This document shows, piece by piece, positions 16,939 to 26,640 of a stretch of 64,000 bases of DNA. A model generated the notes under the pieces. That model was not told the origin of the DNA. It worked only from the letters and a program-made list of their open reading frames with translations, and did no database searches. Each line of letters begins with the position of its first letter. Within the stretch, counting starts at the first letter, position 1. Source of the DNA: Pirellulales bacterium (GTDB lineage: Bacteria > Planctomycetota > Planctomycetia > Pirellulales > PALSA-1355); assembly GCA_022844125.1 (NCBI GenBank), contig JALHMI010000006.1:310001-374000 (forward strand), given 5' to 3'. The position numbers were made by a program, and so were the translations under genes.

Positions 16939-19653
16939 CTACTGCGCGGCCGAACCGTCCGCCGCCGCGCCGCCGGTGAAAATCTTCACCCGGTGGCCGT
17001 GCTTATTGCGAATGTGCACCGCCGGCCGAACCGGCTGTTCGACTTCGAATTCTTCGGTGGTCTCTTCGGCGGTCGACTCTTCATCGGCTGTATCTTCGGC
17101 CGTGACGACGCCGGTGTCGGTTTCATCCTGCTCTTCGAGTTCTTCTTCGTCTTCTTGCTCAGCGCGGCTGGTGCGCGCGGTTCGTTCGACCTGGCGACGT
17201 CCGCCACGCTGGACAGACCCAGCCGGTTGGCGCTCGTCCTTGCGCGCCAGCAGCTCGCGATCTTCGAGCTTGGTCGCGCTGGCCGCAGCCGCGGTCGATT
17301 GTCGCAGCTCGTGGACGGGCTGTCGCTTCGACGCCGAACGCTTAGGCGGCGCCGGCTGCTCGGGCTGCTCATCGTACAGCTCAGACTGTTCGAGTTCCTC
17401 GTCGCGGGCGTACTCTTCACGAGGTGCTTGCTGATGGCTTTCGACGCCGTCGGCGGCGGACTTGAGTGGCGAAGGAGGTTTGGTCATGTCACGGAACACC
17501 GCTAGCGGACCTGTTAACCCATGTTTCACGTCTTCGCCCGTCAACCGGCGATAGCTCTTTTTCGCACGCTGTTCGGCCATCCGGGCTCCGTTCGAGGGAC
17601 TACCTGCGGGGCTGGTCGACTTCGGTCGCGTGGCAGCTGGGGAGCGCTGGGTTTTGGCGGCTCGTCGGACGGCGGCCTTTTCCTGTTCCAGTTCGTCGGT
17701 TTCGAACGGTACGCGCGGCTGTTGTTCAAGCGTTTCCTCGCCGCGCTCCATCGTCTGCCGCGCGATAGCAGCCCTGCGGTTCGAGACTGCGCCGATTTGT
17801 TGGCGTTCAACCGCCTCGAGTTGGGCCTCGACTTCGCTTTCCCAAGGAGCGGCATAGTACGAGTCGGTCGATCGCGCCGAAGTGTCGTGGGCGCGACGCA
17901 CCGGGTGCGTCTGACCGGCCACGACTTCAGTCGCGGCTACCGTCGCGATGTCAGCCTTCGCGTGTTGGTGCGTCGGCCGACTGGGCTTTTCGAGAGCCGG
18001 AAGCAAGGCAGCCACATTTGGCAGAATGGCCTTCGAGTTTGCGACCGGCTGCTCGACCTTCTTTTCGGCCGCCAGGAGTGCGTCTCGTTCGGCCTGCCGT
18101 CGCCAGGGATCGCGACCGTCGCCTGTGTTCCGCGGTGTTTGAGCCGACATCGTCGGGAAATGCTTACCCAGCAACGCTCGCTCGCGCGAGGCCGGCGCAG
18201 TGCTGACGGCTTGTGCGGCCGGCAGATACTGCCCGTGGCGATGTGTCGAATGCGTGTTGACCGTTGGGGGTGCCGTCTCCGCGGTCGGTTGGTCCGCCGC
18301 TGCCGTCGTTACGGGCCGAGTACTGATCGAATCAGCCGGTTCCGTGGCCTGGACAGCAACAGCTTCTGGCTGCGTCTCCTTGGGAGCATCGGTTGTTCGC
18401 TCAGCGACTTGAGCCGGCGCCCCCTTGGCCCGCCACTTCATCTTCGGGTCGTCGCTCTTCACCGCTTGCAGTTGGCCAGGCAACGGATTGGACACGGTCG
18501 GCGGAGCAGGTGGCTGAACTTCCGGATCGCTCGCTTCGACGGTCGTCGTGGGAGTCATGGGCGGCGCACTCTGACCCGGCGGCAGCGGCGTTTCCGGGGC
18601 GTACTGCGGAACGACGGCCGGCGCAGGCGCTGCGACTGCCTCCTCGTTCTTTCGTCCAAAGGCGAACAGCGCTTTCGAGCCGGTGCTCGGCGGCGCCACC
18701 TCGGGCTTGTTCATCGGTTTCGAGAGCAGCGAGAACAAGGCCCGGGTCTTCGATGCCTCCGGTTGGGGTTCCGGCTGCGTGGGTCGCGGAGCGAAGAGAG
18801 CCTTTGAAGCGGGTTGCGCTTCCGTGGCCGGGGCTACCGGCGTGGTCGGCTGCGGAGCCGGTGTCGTGGCGTATATTTCCTGGTTCACTGCGGGCCCCGC
18901 CTGGGGAGCGACGGGCGCGGCCTGCGGCTGAGCGACGATCGCCTGCGGGTTGGCAGGAGCCGCGGCGAACAAGGCGCGCGATGCGGACGGCTCGGGCGCG
19001 GGAGCTTGCGGTTTGATCTCCGGTTCACCGATCGTCGAGCCAGTGATTTTTTTGGCGATCTGCGGCCAGTCAAACAGCCCCTTTCGGCTACCGTCACCCA
19101 TGGGGTTGCGCTGCGAAGTAGGCCAATGTTCGGCCGGCACTTCCGGGCTGAGCACTGTACGCGGCGCGAACGTGTAGTTTCCATCGGGCTGCCAGCCGGC
19201 GGGCATCATGATCACCACCGGCGACTGCGCTGTCTGAAACGGCATCTGTCCTGCGGCCGGAAGCGGAAACTGTCCGCTTGTGAGTTGCACCGGCGGCACG
19301 CTCGGCGGTAGCACGCTCGGGTAATCCCCCCGCGCCGCTGCCGAAGCGAGCGGCTGGACGGGCGCGCTGTTCGTGGCAGGAACGGCTTGAGTCGTACCCG
19401 AGCTCGCCGGTAGCGGCTCGACCGCGCTGGCGGGCGTGACTGCCGAATTCGTTTCAACCGGCTCGGCGTGGTCTGCCTGCTCGTCTGTCTTGAAGCGCGA
19501 GAGAAAGTCCAGCTTGAACGAGACCAACGCCTTCTGCTTGGGCTCCGCTTCGGCCTGCTGGGCCTGCGTGCTCGCAGTGACGGTTGCCAATCCGATCGCC
19601 AATGCCGAACCGAGCGTGACGCAACGCCTGGTGAATTCGTGCCGCATGGTCAT
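16939..19653 (-). CDS. Large exported Pro/Ala/Glu-rich protein with repeated ALF motifs
   Basis: 904 residues. A signal peptide (to about TQAQQ, residue 33) is followed by low-complexity sequence rich in Pro, Ala, Gln, Thr and Glu with no globular domain I recognise. Between about residues 220 and 335 the motif [ST]-[KR]-ALF-[AS] recurs four times (SRALFAAAP, SKALFAPRP, KTRALFSLL, SKALFAFGR). A Glu/Asp-rich stretch near 840-880 precedes a basic C-terminal RNKHGHRVKIF. Coding is supported by length, a sensible start and codon-position GC bias. It looks like an intrinsically disordered envelope or cell-surface protein, possibly using the ALF motifs as short binding elements. Function unknown. 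Confidence 0.75.
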   Translation of the reverse strand: MTMRHEFTRRCVTLGSALAIGLATVTASTQAQQAEAEPKQKALVSFKLDFLSRFKTDEQADHAEPVETNSAVTPASAVEPLPASSGTTQAVPATNSAPVQPLASAAARGDYPSVLPPSVPPVQLTSGQFPLPAAGQMPFQTAQSPVVIMMPAGWQPDGNYTFAPRTVLSPEVPAEHWPTSQRNPMGDGSRKGLFDWPQIAKKITGSTIGEPEIKPQAPAPEPSASRALFAAAPANPQAIVAQPQAAPVAPQAGPAVNQEIYATTPAPQPTTPVAPATEAQPASKALFAPRPTQPEPQPEASKTRALFSLLSKPMNKPEVAPPSTGSKALFAFGRKNEEAVAAPAPAVVPQYAPETPLPPGQSAPPMTPTTTVEASDPEVQPPAPPTVSNPLPGQLQAVKSDDPKMKWRAKGAPAQVAERTTDAPKETQPEAVAVQATEPADSISTRPVTTAAADQPTAETAPPTVNTHSTHRHGQYLPAAQAVSTAPASRERALLGKHFPTMSAQTPRNTGDGRDPWRRQAERDALLAAEKKVEQPVANSKAILPNVAALLPALEKPSRPTHQHAKADIATVAATEVVAGQTHPVRRAHDTSARSTDSYYAAPWESEVEAQLEAVERQQIGAVSNRRAAIARQTMERGEETLEQQPRVPFETDELEQEKAAVRRAAKTQRSPAATRPKSTSPAGSPSNGARMAEQRAKKSYRRLTGEDVKHGLTGPLAVFRDMTKPPSPLKSAADGVESHQQAPREEYARDEELEQSELYDEQPEQPAPPKRSASKRQPVHELRQSTAAAASATKLEDRELLARKDERQPAGSVQRGGRRQVERTARTSRAEQEDEEELEEQDETDTGVVTAEDTADEESTAEETTEEFEVEQPVRPAVHIRNKHGHRVKIFTGGAAADGSAAQ

Positions 19654-19892
19654 CTCACGCGTTTGTGCCTGGAATCCGAAGCGATCGGCTGCCAGTGCCG
19701 GTCGCGCAAAATCTCTGGCCGCCGAGGGCAGCCCTTCACATTCAAGTATTCGGGTGATAACGGCTGTAGCGTGGGTTTAATCGATATGGCCGGGAGAGTC
19801 ACCGAATGCGACAGAGTTTGCCGGACAGGCAAGGTTTCGCTGGCTTGCCGAGAGTGTCACGCGACGGGGCGTGCTAGCATGAGAGCCGAGGA

Positions 19893-21488
19893 CTACAGAG
19901 CGGAGACGCCGGCCTCGCGCAACTTATTCAGGGCGTGCGATACTGTTACCTCGCGCGAGTCGCCAGATGGCACGACATGCTGTCGTGCCGCGACAGTGTG
20001 TGCGATCGGTTCCCAGACCTTGGCGGCCCGTTGATAGATCGCCCAGTCCGCATCGGAAGCGTCGCCTTGCCGCGTGTCCAGCCGCTCGCGAATCACTTCC
20101 GCTGGAGCATCGCACACCAGCAGGAGCATCGGCACTCGCAGCCGGGCGGCTAAATTGAAGAATGCTTCCCGGCGGACTCGTTCGCGAAAGCTTGCGTCGA
20201 CGATCACGCGTCGTCCTTCGCGCAGGAGGGACTCGGCCCGAACCAGGCATTCGGTGTACGTGCGAGCATTCCATGCGGCGGTATAGATGCCCTCGCCGAA
20301 TGAGCCCGATTCGGTTGCGGAGGGGGCGTTGGCGGCGAACTCCTTCCGCACCAGGTCTGAGCGAATCACTTCGAAGTTCGCCTGCTCGCCAAGTTGCGCC
20401 GCCAGTGTGCTCTTGCCGCTGCCGGGGAGCCCAGCCACCAGCACAAGCGCCGGCCGTTGCTGCGGCGGTTCGAGAGCGCCCAGCGCGAGCAGCCAATAAC
20501 CGGTCGCCCGCCGCATCGCTTGTTCGCGTTCGTCCCGCGGGACCTCCGTTTCGGCCGCCGTCAGACCTTCGACCTTTCCGCGCACGGCCGCGCGGTAGCC
20601 GATATAGAACGGCAACAGCCGGCGACCCTCTTCGTCACCCGTTGTCGCGAAGTAGCTGTCGGCGAATGCCGTCGCCAGGTCCTGGCGACCGGCGAACTCC
20701 AGGTCCATTGCGAGAAAGGCCATGTCCGCCACCGGATCGGCATACCGAAACGCGTCGTTGAATTCGAGGCAGTCGATCACCACCGTGTTCGGCTGGTTCG
20801 CCGCGCCGGCTTCCACGAAGTAAACATGATCGGCGCGCAGATCGCCGTGCGTGTCGCAGGGAATGCCGCGCGCCGCGCGACTTTCTAGCAGCGGGCCGAG
20901 CTCCGCGAGCAAGTCCTCCGTGCGCCGCTCGATTCGCTCGAACACCGCGGCCGTTACCATGTTGCCGACCTGCGACTGCGACTGCTCGAAGTTTCCCCGG
21001 GCGTTTGCGGCCACCACGTGGGTTCGCCCAAACTCGGAGATCCGCGGACTGCGTTCCGCCTGGGCGTGAAACTCGGCGAGCTGCCGCGCTAAATCTTTGA
21101 GTTGTTCGGGCGTGACGTGCCCGCGCTCGAGCCGGCTGGCCAAGGTATCCTCGTCCGCGAGCCGCCGCATCTTGACGGCCCATTCGATCGGCTCGCCCGC
21201 GCCTTCGATCTTCAGCCTACCCGTTTGCCGCACGATCGGCACGACGCCCAGATACACGTCGGCCGCGAGTCGCGAGTTGAGCCGCACCTCGGCGTCGCAA
21301 TCCCGCTTTCGCAGCTCGAGCGTGCTGAAGTCCACGAACGGCAGCTTCACCGGCTTGCGGATTTTGTAGACCAGATCGTCCGCCAAGAGCACGAGCGAGA
21401 TGTGCGTCTGACGCACCTCGACCGAGGCGGCCGGCCACGGGAGCACTGCCGGATCAGACAGTTCAGCGAGGAAACGAGCAAGATCCAC
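19893..21488 (-). CDS. Bifunctional APH-like kinase / P-loop kinase protein
   Basis: 531 residues in two halves. Residues 1-~340 resemble aminoglycoside phosphotransferase-like kinases: a Lys in VYKIRKPVKLPF, the Brenner motif THGDLRADHVYF with the catalytic Asp, and VIDCLEFND for metal binding. Residues ~345-531 are a P-loop zeta-toxin/gluconokinase-like kinase: LVAGLPGSGKSTLAAQLG (Walker A), VIRSDLVRKEFA, and IVDASFRERVRREAF. This architecture is a known but poorly characterised bacterial family. The substrate is unknown; resistance should not be assumed. It may be downstream of the SYLF gene (74 bases) on the same transcript. Confidence 0.85.
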   Translation of the reverse strand: MDLARFLAELSDPAVLPWPAASVEVRQTHISLVLLADDLVYKIRKPVKLPFVDFSTLELRKRDCDAEVRLNSRLAADVYLGVVPIVRQTGRLKIEGAGEPIEWAVKMRRLADEDTLASRLERGHVTPEQLKDLARQLAEFHAQAERSPRISEFGRTHVVAANARGNFEQSQSQVGNMVTAAVFERIERRTEDLLAELGPLLESRAARGIPCDTHGDLRADHVYFVEAGAANQPNTVVIDCLEFNDAFRYADPVADMAFLAMDLEFAGRQDLATAFADSYFATTGDEEGRRLLPFYIGYRAAVRGKVEGLTAAETEVPRDEREQAMRRATGYWLLALGALEPPQQRPALVLVAGLPGSGKSTLAAQLGEQANFEVIRSDLVRKEFAANAPSATESGSFGEGIYTAAWNARTYTECLVRAESLLREGRRVIVDASFRERVRREAFFNLAARLRVPMLLLVCDAPAEVIRERLDTRQGDASDADWAIYQRAAKVWEPIAHTVAARQHVVPSGDSREVTVSHALNKLREAGVSAL

Positions 21489-21562
21489 GGCGGACGACGA
21501 CCTCCACAGGTGAAGGGTACGTCATCCAGTTGAGCAGAATGGACCGCTCCCTTGAAGGGGCG

Positions 21563-22603
21563 CTACTTCGCCCCTGGCGGAGGCGGCAGCGCCAGAGCAG
21601 GCGTTCCTTGCTGGGCACGCTTCTCCGCATAGTCCCGCAACTTGGCATACGTGTTCTGGAACTCGGGCCGCGAGTACAGCGACTCGAAGCTGGGATTCTG
21701 CACCACCCGATTGTAACGCGACAGCGATTCTTGCAGCGCGGCGAGTGTGGGCGGATTGGTGCCGCTGAAAACCTCCGGCGGCAGAGCCAGATATTTGCGC
21801 CACTCATCGTCGAGCAACGCAAACAATCCCTTCGCCTGAACGGCCAGTTGCTCGCGCGGCGTTGCGACAATCGGCTGCGGCACGGGACCCGCGTCGACCA
21901 GCGGCGTCTCGGTCACGACGGTTCCCGGCGCGGCTACGCGCGAGGTGGACGAAAGATTCGTAATCTCTTGCACCAAATTCAATGCCGACTGCGGAATCTG
22001 CGTCGGCGCCTGTCCGGCGGGCACGCCGTAAAACGTCTGCCAGGCCACCGGATCCATGTCGATCACCGAGCCGTCGAGTGCCACGCCGGCAAACAGCCCC
22101 CGGCTGCGCGAGTACGAGAGAATTTCGGCTTTGAACCGGGCATCCGTCGCGGCCGAGGCGTTGCGTCCCACGGGGCCCGCCGAAGCCGAGGCATCGGCTC
22201 CGATCGTGAACTTGCCGCTCATCAGCCCGTCGACGCTCTTCTTGGTCGTGAACACCAGAACGACGTCGGTTCCTTGCACGCCGGCCTGCCAGCCCACACT
22301 TCCACCGGTCAGGGTGATGAACGCCGGTAACGACCAGGCGCCGTTGGGCTCGCGAACCATGACTACTCCGCGCCCGCGCCGAAACGCGGCCACGAAGCCG
22401 ATCTTGAACACGTTCGGAATGATCGCCACGCCGTGCGCTTCGGCCAGCAGCGCTTCCGGAATCCGGCTCGCTGGAATCGTCGTCTGTTCCCGCAGAATAT
22501 CCGCGGCCGAAAGCACGGTCTGTTCCGGGCTATTCCCGCGCGCCTGGGTGGCGACAAGCGTGACGAAGCACAGGGTGATTGATCCAAGCAGCAACTGTCG
22601 CAT
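21563..22603 (-). CDS. Exported SYLF (Ysc84-type lipid-binding) domain protein
   Basis: 346 residues from the ATG at 22603, which begins a clear signal peptide (MRQLLLGSITLCFVTLVATQ). Residues ~30-210 are a SYLF domain: IPEALLAEAHGVAIIPNVFKIGF, GRGVVMVR, GGSVGWQAGVQGTDVVLVFTT, FTIGADASASAGPVGR and SRSRGLFAGVALDGS. The family binds phosphoinositides in eukaryotes and is common but unexplained in bacterial periplasms. Residues ~215-346 are a Pro-containing extension with helices (LFALLDDEWRKYLALPPEVF, then RAQQGTPALALPPPP) not part of the usual domain. Confidence 0.88.
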   Translation of the reverse strand: MRQLLLGSITLCFVTLVATQARGNSPEQTVLSAADILREQTTIPASRIPEALLAEAHGVAIIPNVFKIGFVAAFRRGRGVVMVREPNGAWSLPAFITLTGGSVGWQAGVQGTDVVLVFTTKKSVDGLMSGKFTIGADASASAGPVGRNASAATDARFKAEILSYSRSRGLFAGVALDGSVIDMDPVAWQTFYGVPAGQAPTQIPQSALNLVQEITNLSSTSRVAAPGTVVTETPLVDAGPVPQPIVATPREQLAVQAKGLFALLDDEWRKYLALPPEVFSGTNPPTLAALQESLSRYNRVVQNPSFESLYSRPEFQNTYAKLRDYAEKRAQQGTPALALPPPPGAK

Positions 22604-22831
22604 CTGATTGATAACTCCGCGCGGGGCAGGGGGGGCCGCAACCTGTTCTGGGCCGCCGTGTTCTAACCGCCAGGACCGAAAAACTGCAATCGCGATCCGC
22701 GGTATCGACGCAATTTCGCCAGATGACAGCACGGCCAGCTAGCTATTCTGCCCGCCGTCACGGTACATTGGCGTACATCTGATCCGAAGTCTCCGCCGTC
22801 CGCTTCCCGTCCTTTCGGCTGGAGGAAAGCC

Positions 22832-24553
22832 ATGTACGCCAACGCCAACCCATCGCCTGAAGAACGTTTGCCCACCGACCTGCCTGCGCCGAAATCCGCG
22901 CGCGGACCCAAACACAGGTGGGTGCCGATTCTGGGCCTCGTCCTCTCGGCCGCCGGCATGCTTGCCCTGCAATTGCTGTTGCCCGAGACGATCGACACCG
23001 GCGGCAAGCGCATGCTCACGCTGATCGTCGCGCTCGTCGGCTGCCTCTGGGTGCTGGGCTGGTTTTTCTTCGCCTCGGGACTCTCCCCACGCGCCCGCAT
23101 CGGCACGGCCGTTGTGCTGCTGGCCGCGGGACTGGCCACCGGCCTGTCCATACGGCGCGTCGAATTCTCGGGAGACATGGTCCCGTCGTTCGACTGGCGG
23201 TGGACAAAGGATCGGTATGTTGCGTTGGAGGAGCATCGCACGCGGGGCAGCGAGCAGGATGACGATGCCGTCTTGGGCCTGGTCGATTTGGCGGCCGTGA
23301 CGCCCGGGCAGGATGATGTCCTGGAGTTCCGCGGTCCCCAGCGCGATGGCGTTTCGCCAGGTCCGGCACTCGCCCGCGATTGGACCACCTCACCACCGAA
23401 ACTCCTCTGGCGGCAACCGGTCGGCGGTGGATACGCCTCGTTTCTCAAGATCGGCCCGGCCCTGATCACGATCGAACAACGACGCGATAAAGAAGCGATC
23501 GTTGCCTACGCAGCCGACACCGGACACGAACTCTGGGTCTACGAGTATCCCGCACTCTTCAGCGAAACGCTCGGCGGCGATGGTCCGCGGGCCACGCCCA
23601 CCTATCACGACGGCAAGATTTATTCGCTGGGTGCGACGGGCGAATTGGTGGCCCTCGAATTCGCCACCGGCAAGAAGCTGTGGCAGCTCAACATCCTTAA
23701 GGACAACGAGTGCGGCAATCTCGACTGGGGCATGAGCGGTTCCCCGCTGATCCACGAGGACGTCGTAATTGTGAACCCCGGTGACCAGAAGGGGACCGAC
23801 AATAGCCGGGCAGTCGTGGCCTATTCCTTGGCAGACGGCCAGCGTCGCTGGGCTGCCGGCCGCGCGAAGACCGGCTATGCTTCGCCGATGTTGGTGACGC
23901 TCGGCGGCACGAAGCAAGTTTTGATCTTCGACGGTGTCGGCCTCGCCGGGTGCGATTCAACCGATGGCCGCGAGTTGTGGCGGTTCCCCTGGAAATCGGA
24001 CTTCGATATCAATGCCGCCCAGCCGGTCATCCTCGACGACCAGCGGATCGTGATTACGTCGGCTTCGGGTTCCGCCCTCGTGCAGGTCAATCACGACGCC
24101 GGCGCGTGGACGGCTGAGCAAGTGTGGATGAGCCGCCGACTAAAAGGCGGCTATGCCAGCCCCATAGCCTATGATGGCGCGCTCTATGGTATCGACGAAA
24201 GCATCCTGGTCGCCCTCGACCTGGCCGATGGCAAGCAGAAGTGGAAGGACCGCCAGGGGCAGTACGGCCACGGACAGATGCTCCGCCGCGACGACCTGCT
24301 GGTCATCCTCGGCGAGGCGGGCGAGCTCGCGCTTGTCGAAGCCACGCCCACCAAGTTCAACGAGTTGGCCCGGGTCCAAGCCATCGAGGGCAAGACCTGG
24401 AATGTGCCACTGCTGGTTGGCAACCGCGTCTACGTCCGTAATCATCTGGAGATGGCCGCCTATGAACTGCCGACGGCGGAGATTTATGATCCAGAAGCAG
24501 CGCCCAACACCGCCGCCGAAGAAACGTCATTGCCAGCAAAAGTTAACGAGTGA
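22832..24553 (+). CDS. Membrane-anchored PQQ-like beta-propeller protein
   Basis: 573 residues, with GGAGGAAAG before the ATG. A cytoplasmic N-terminus is followed by three hydrophobic segments (about 30-48, 60-80 and 88-106), then a soluble beta-propeller of PQQ-binding-like repeats (LWVYEYPA, GKKLWQLNIL, GRELWRFPW, GKQKWKDRQG), with VLEFRGPQRDGV introducing the propeller as in many planctomycete PQQ-like proteins. No PQQ-ligand motif or haem site is visible, so it may be a non-catalytic scaffold like BamB or a dehydrogenase of unknown substrate. It ends 63 bases before a VOC enzyme gene and may share its transcript. Confidence 0.88.
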   Translation: MYANANPSPEERLPTDLPAPKSARGPKHRWVPILGLVLSAAGMLALQLLLPETIDTGGKRMLTLIVALVGCLWVLGWFFFASGLSPRARIGTAVVLLAAGLATGLSIRRVEFSGDMVPSFDWRWTKDRYVALEEHRTRGSEQDDDAVLGLVDLAAVTPGQDDVLEFRGPQRDGVSPGPALARDWTTSPPKLLWRQPVGGGYASFLKIGPALITIEQRRDKEAIVAYAADTGHELWVYEYPALFSETLGGDGPRATPTYHDGKIYSLGATGELVALEFATGKKLWQLNILKDNECGNLDWGMSGSPLIHEDVVIVNPGDQKGTDNSRAVVAYSLADGQRRWAAGRAKTGYASPMLVTLGGTKQVLIFDGVGLAGCDSTDGRELWRFPWKSDFDINAAQPVILDDQRIVITSASGSALVQVNHDAGAWTAEQVWMSRRLKGGYASPIAYDGALYGIDESILVALDLADGKQKWKDRQGQYGHGQMLRRDDLLVILGEAGELALVEATPTKFNELARVQAIEGKTWNVPLLVGNRVYVRNHLEMAAYELPTAEIYDPEAAPNTAAEETSLPAKVNE

Positions 24554-24616
24554 GGCAGTTCCAGGGGAAAGTATTCCCCGGGCTTTCGTTCCACTGACCA
24601 CTAACCACCGCAACAT

Positions 24617-25051
24617 ATGCCGCCTGTCTTTCGCCGACTTGACCATGTTTCCATCGGGGTGAACGATCTGGCCGCCGCGCGTCGACTGTTCGTCGACGTG
24701 CTCGGCGGGGAGCCGCTGCGCGACATCGGCCGCAACGAGGCCGAGAACTTCGAGTGGTTCACCTTCAAGCTGGGTGGCAAGAAGATGGAGCTGGTCAGCG
24801 CCATGACGCCGGGCGAGGGAGGGGTCGGCCGGTACATCGCCAAGCACGGCGAAGGGTACCACCACATTTCCATCAGCGTCGACAACCTGCAGGATGCGAT
24901 CGCCTACTTCAAACAGAACGGCATCCGCGTCCTCTCGCCGAGCGAGGACGACCCGAACTGGAAGCACTGCTACCTGCACCCCGCCGACACCCACGGTGCA
25001 CTGATCCAGGTCTTCGAAGAAAACGAGAAGACCCTGGGACACGCGGATTAA
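24617..25051 (+). CDS. VOC superfamily protein, methylmalonyl-CoA-epimerase/glyoxalase-like
   Basis: 144 residues, two beta-alpha-beta-beta-beta modules. Candidate metal ligands are H9 in LDHVSIGV, E58 in KKMELVS, a His in GYHHISISV and a Glu in GALIQVFEE. The pattern and length match the epimerase/glyoxalase I branch of the vicinal oxygen chelate family; the substrate (methylmalonyl-CoA or a hemithioacetal) cannot be decided. No methylmalonyl-CoA mutase gene is near. The ribosome-binding site is poor. Confidence 0.85.
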   Translation: MPPVFRRLDHVSIGVNDLAAARRLFVDVLGGEPLRDIGRNEAENFEWFTFKLGGKKMELVSAMTPGEGGVGRYIAKHGEGYHHISISVDNLQDAIAYFKQNGIRVLSPSEDDPNWKHCYLHPADTHGALIQVFEENEKTLGHAD

Positions 25052-25084
25052 ATCGCGGAGCGCACCACGGGGCGCCAAAAAAAC

Positions 25085-25103
25085 CCGGCGAATTCTTCGC
25101 CGG
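25085..25103 (-). terminator. Intrinsic terminator between convergent genes
   Basis: Perfect 8-bp stem CCGGCGAA with TTCGCCGG around a 3-base loop. Read on the minus strand it is followed by GGG and seven Ts, a classical terminator for the propeller gene ending at 25135. On the plus strand the T-rich tail is weak, so it may also partly serve the VOC gene. Confidence 0.85.
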
Positions 25104-25134
25104 AAACTGTTTTGAATGCTGGCGCGAGTCCTCG

Positions 25135-26496
25135 TTACTTCCCTGCCACGCTTGTCGGCGCGATGCAATAGATCCGCGCACTCGTGCGGATCAGCAGCTT
25201 GTCGCCCACGATCACAGGCGTGGCCATGCCCATATCGTCTTCGGCCAGCGGGTTGCTATGCAGCAGCTCGAAGTCGCCCCCCGCCTTGATGGCAAACGTC
25301 ACGCCGTCTTCGTTCAGGCAGAACAACTTGCCGCCAAACGCGACCGGCGAGCTGGTGAACGCCCGGCCATTGGGAATCCGCTTCCGCGGATAGATTTCTT
25401 CGCCCGTCTTCGGATCGAAGGCGGCCATGAACCCGCGGTCGTACAGCACGTGCAGCACGCCGCCCTCGATGATCGGCGTGGGATGATAGGGCCCCGTCTT
25501 CAGTGCCGACCAGGCGACGTATTCGTTGCTCGTGGCCGGTTCGACTGGTGTGATGTCGCCGCTGGCGCCCGGCTTGATCGCATACATCGGGTTCTCGCCC
25601 CACAGCACGTGGCCGGCGATCAGGTACAACAACCCTTCGTGCTCGAACGGCGTGGGAATCGCCAGAATCGACTTGCCCTTGAGCTTCCAGAGCAGGTTCC
25701 CCTCGAGATCGTACGACCGCGACCAGCCGACACCCGAGGTGACCAGCTCGGTGCGCTGGTCGTTCTTCCAGATGAACGGAGTCGCGTAGTTCGTCTTCTC
25801 GCCCTCGCGCTCGACACGCAGCACTTCTTCGCCCGTCTTCTTGTCCAGCGCGACGAAATACGACTTCTCATCGTTGTCGTTGACAATGTAGACGCGGTCC
25901 TCGTGCAGGATCGGCGAGATCGAGGTACCCCAGGCATATTGCGTTTCCTGCGGTGGGAACATCTTCTGCCAGAGCGGCTTGCCGTCCATGTCATAGACGA
26001 ACAGCCCCACGTTGCCGAAGTAGGCGTACACTCGCTCGCCGTCGGTGGCCGGGGTTTCCGAAGCGAGCGTGTTCTTGATGTGATGCGGCTTGGGCGGAAT
26101 CGCGGTGTGCGCGGTCGCTTCCCAGATCTTCTTGCCTGAACTCAAGTCCAGGCACAACACCTTCCACTCGTGCGGGTCTTTGGGCTTGGGATACTTGTTC
26201 GCATCGAGGTCTTCGATGTACAGACCCTTCCGCGGTTCGAGGTCCTTGCCGGTGCTGATGCAAGTGGTCAGGTAGACGCGGCCGCCGCTGACGATCGGGC
26301 TCGACCAGGCCAGCCCCGGCACGTCGGTCTTCCAGAGCACGTTCTCGGTCGCGCTCCACTTTTCGGGCGGAGTCACGCCGCTCTCTTTGGCGAAGCGCCC
26401 TTGGAGGAACTGACCGACTTCGGGCTCGGCGGCTACCCCCGCTTGAAGGAAACCAGACACAAGTGCCAAGCAAGCAAGCACCCCGGTGCGTAGCAT
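25135..26496 (-). CDS. Exported PQQ-like beta-propeller protein
   Basis: 453 residues with a signal peptide (MLRTGVLACLALVSGFLQAG). PQQ-like propeller repeats follow: TENVLWKTDVPGLAWSSPIV, GKKIWEATAHT, GKPLWQKMFPP, TGEEVLRVERE, EGNLLWKLKGK and TGEEIYPRKRI. No haem CxxCH is present. Such proteins are abundant in planctomycetes and are usually annotated only by fold; a role in periplasmic oxidation or as a scaffold is possible. It is convergent with the VOC gene and followed by the terminator at 25085-25103. Confidence 0.88.
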   Translation of the reverse strand: MLRTGVLACLALVSGFLQAGVAAEPEVGQFLQGRFAKESGVTPPEKWSATENVLWKTDVPGLAWSSPIVSGGRVYLTTCISTGKDLEPRKGLYIEDLDANKYPKPKDPHEWKVLCLDLSSGKKIWEATAHTAIPPKPHHIKNTLASETPATDGERVYAYFGNVGLFVYDMDGKPLWQKMFPPQETQYAWGTSISPILHEDRVYIVNDNDEKSYFVALDKKTGEEVLRVEREGEKTNYATPFIWKNDQRTELVTSGVGWSRSYDLEGNLLWKLKGKSILAIPTPFEHEGLLYLIAGHVLWGENPMYAIKPGASGDITPVEPATSNEYVAWSALKTGPYHPTPIIEGGVLHVLYDRGFMAAFDPKTGEEIYPRKRIPNGRAFTSSPVAFGGKLFCLNEDGVTFAIKAGGDFELLHSNPLAEDDMGMATPVIVGDKLLIRTSARIYCIAPTSVAGK

Positions 26497-26640
26497 CGGC
26501 CAAACTCCCGCTGAGAGAAGTGAACTTAGGAAGGGATCCGCGCCTGTCTCTGCCGTCTGTGATGCTAACCGCGGCGGGCGGCAGGCGTCAAGAAATATCG
26601 CGGTTTGGCCTGGCGGCGGAGTATAACCGCCGGCAATCGA

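Noticed and set aside
17521-18807. 428-codon plus-strand frame inside the 904-residue gene
   Set aside because: Arg/Leu-rich antisense translation with no domain; the minus-strand frame has a signal peptide and ordered low-complexity repeats.
19893-21488. Antibiotic-resistance phosphotransferase
   Set aside because: The APH-like half is part of a widespread two-kinase family and lacks evidence of drug specificity.
24754-26139. 461-codon plus-strand frame over the VOC and propeller genes
   Set aside because: It crosses the strong terminator at 25085-25103 and is antisense to a clear propeller gene.
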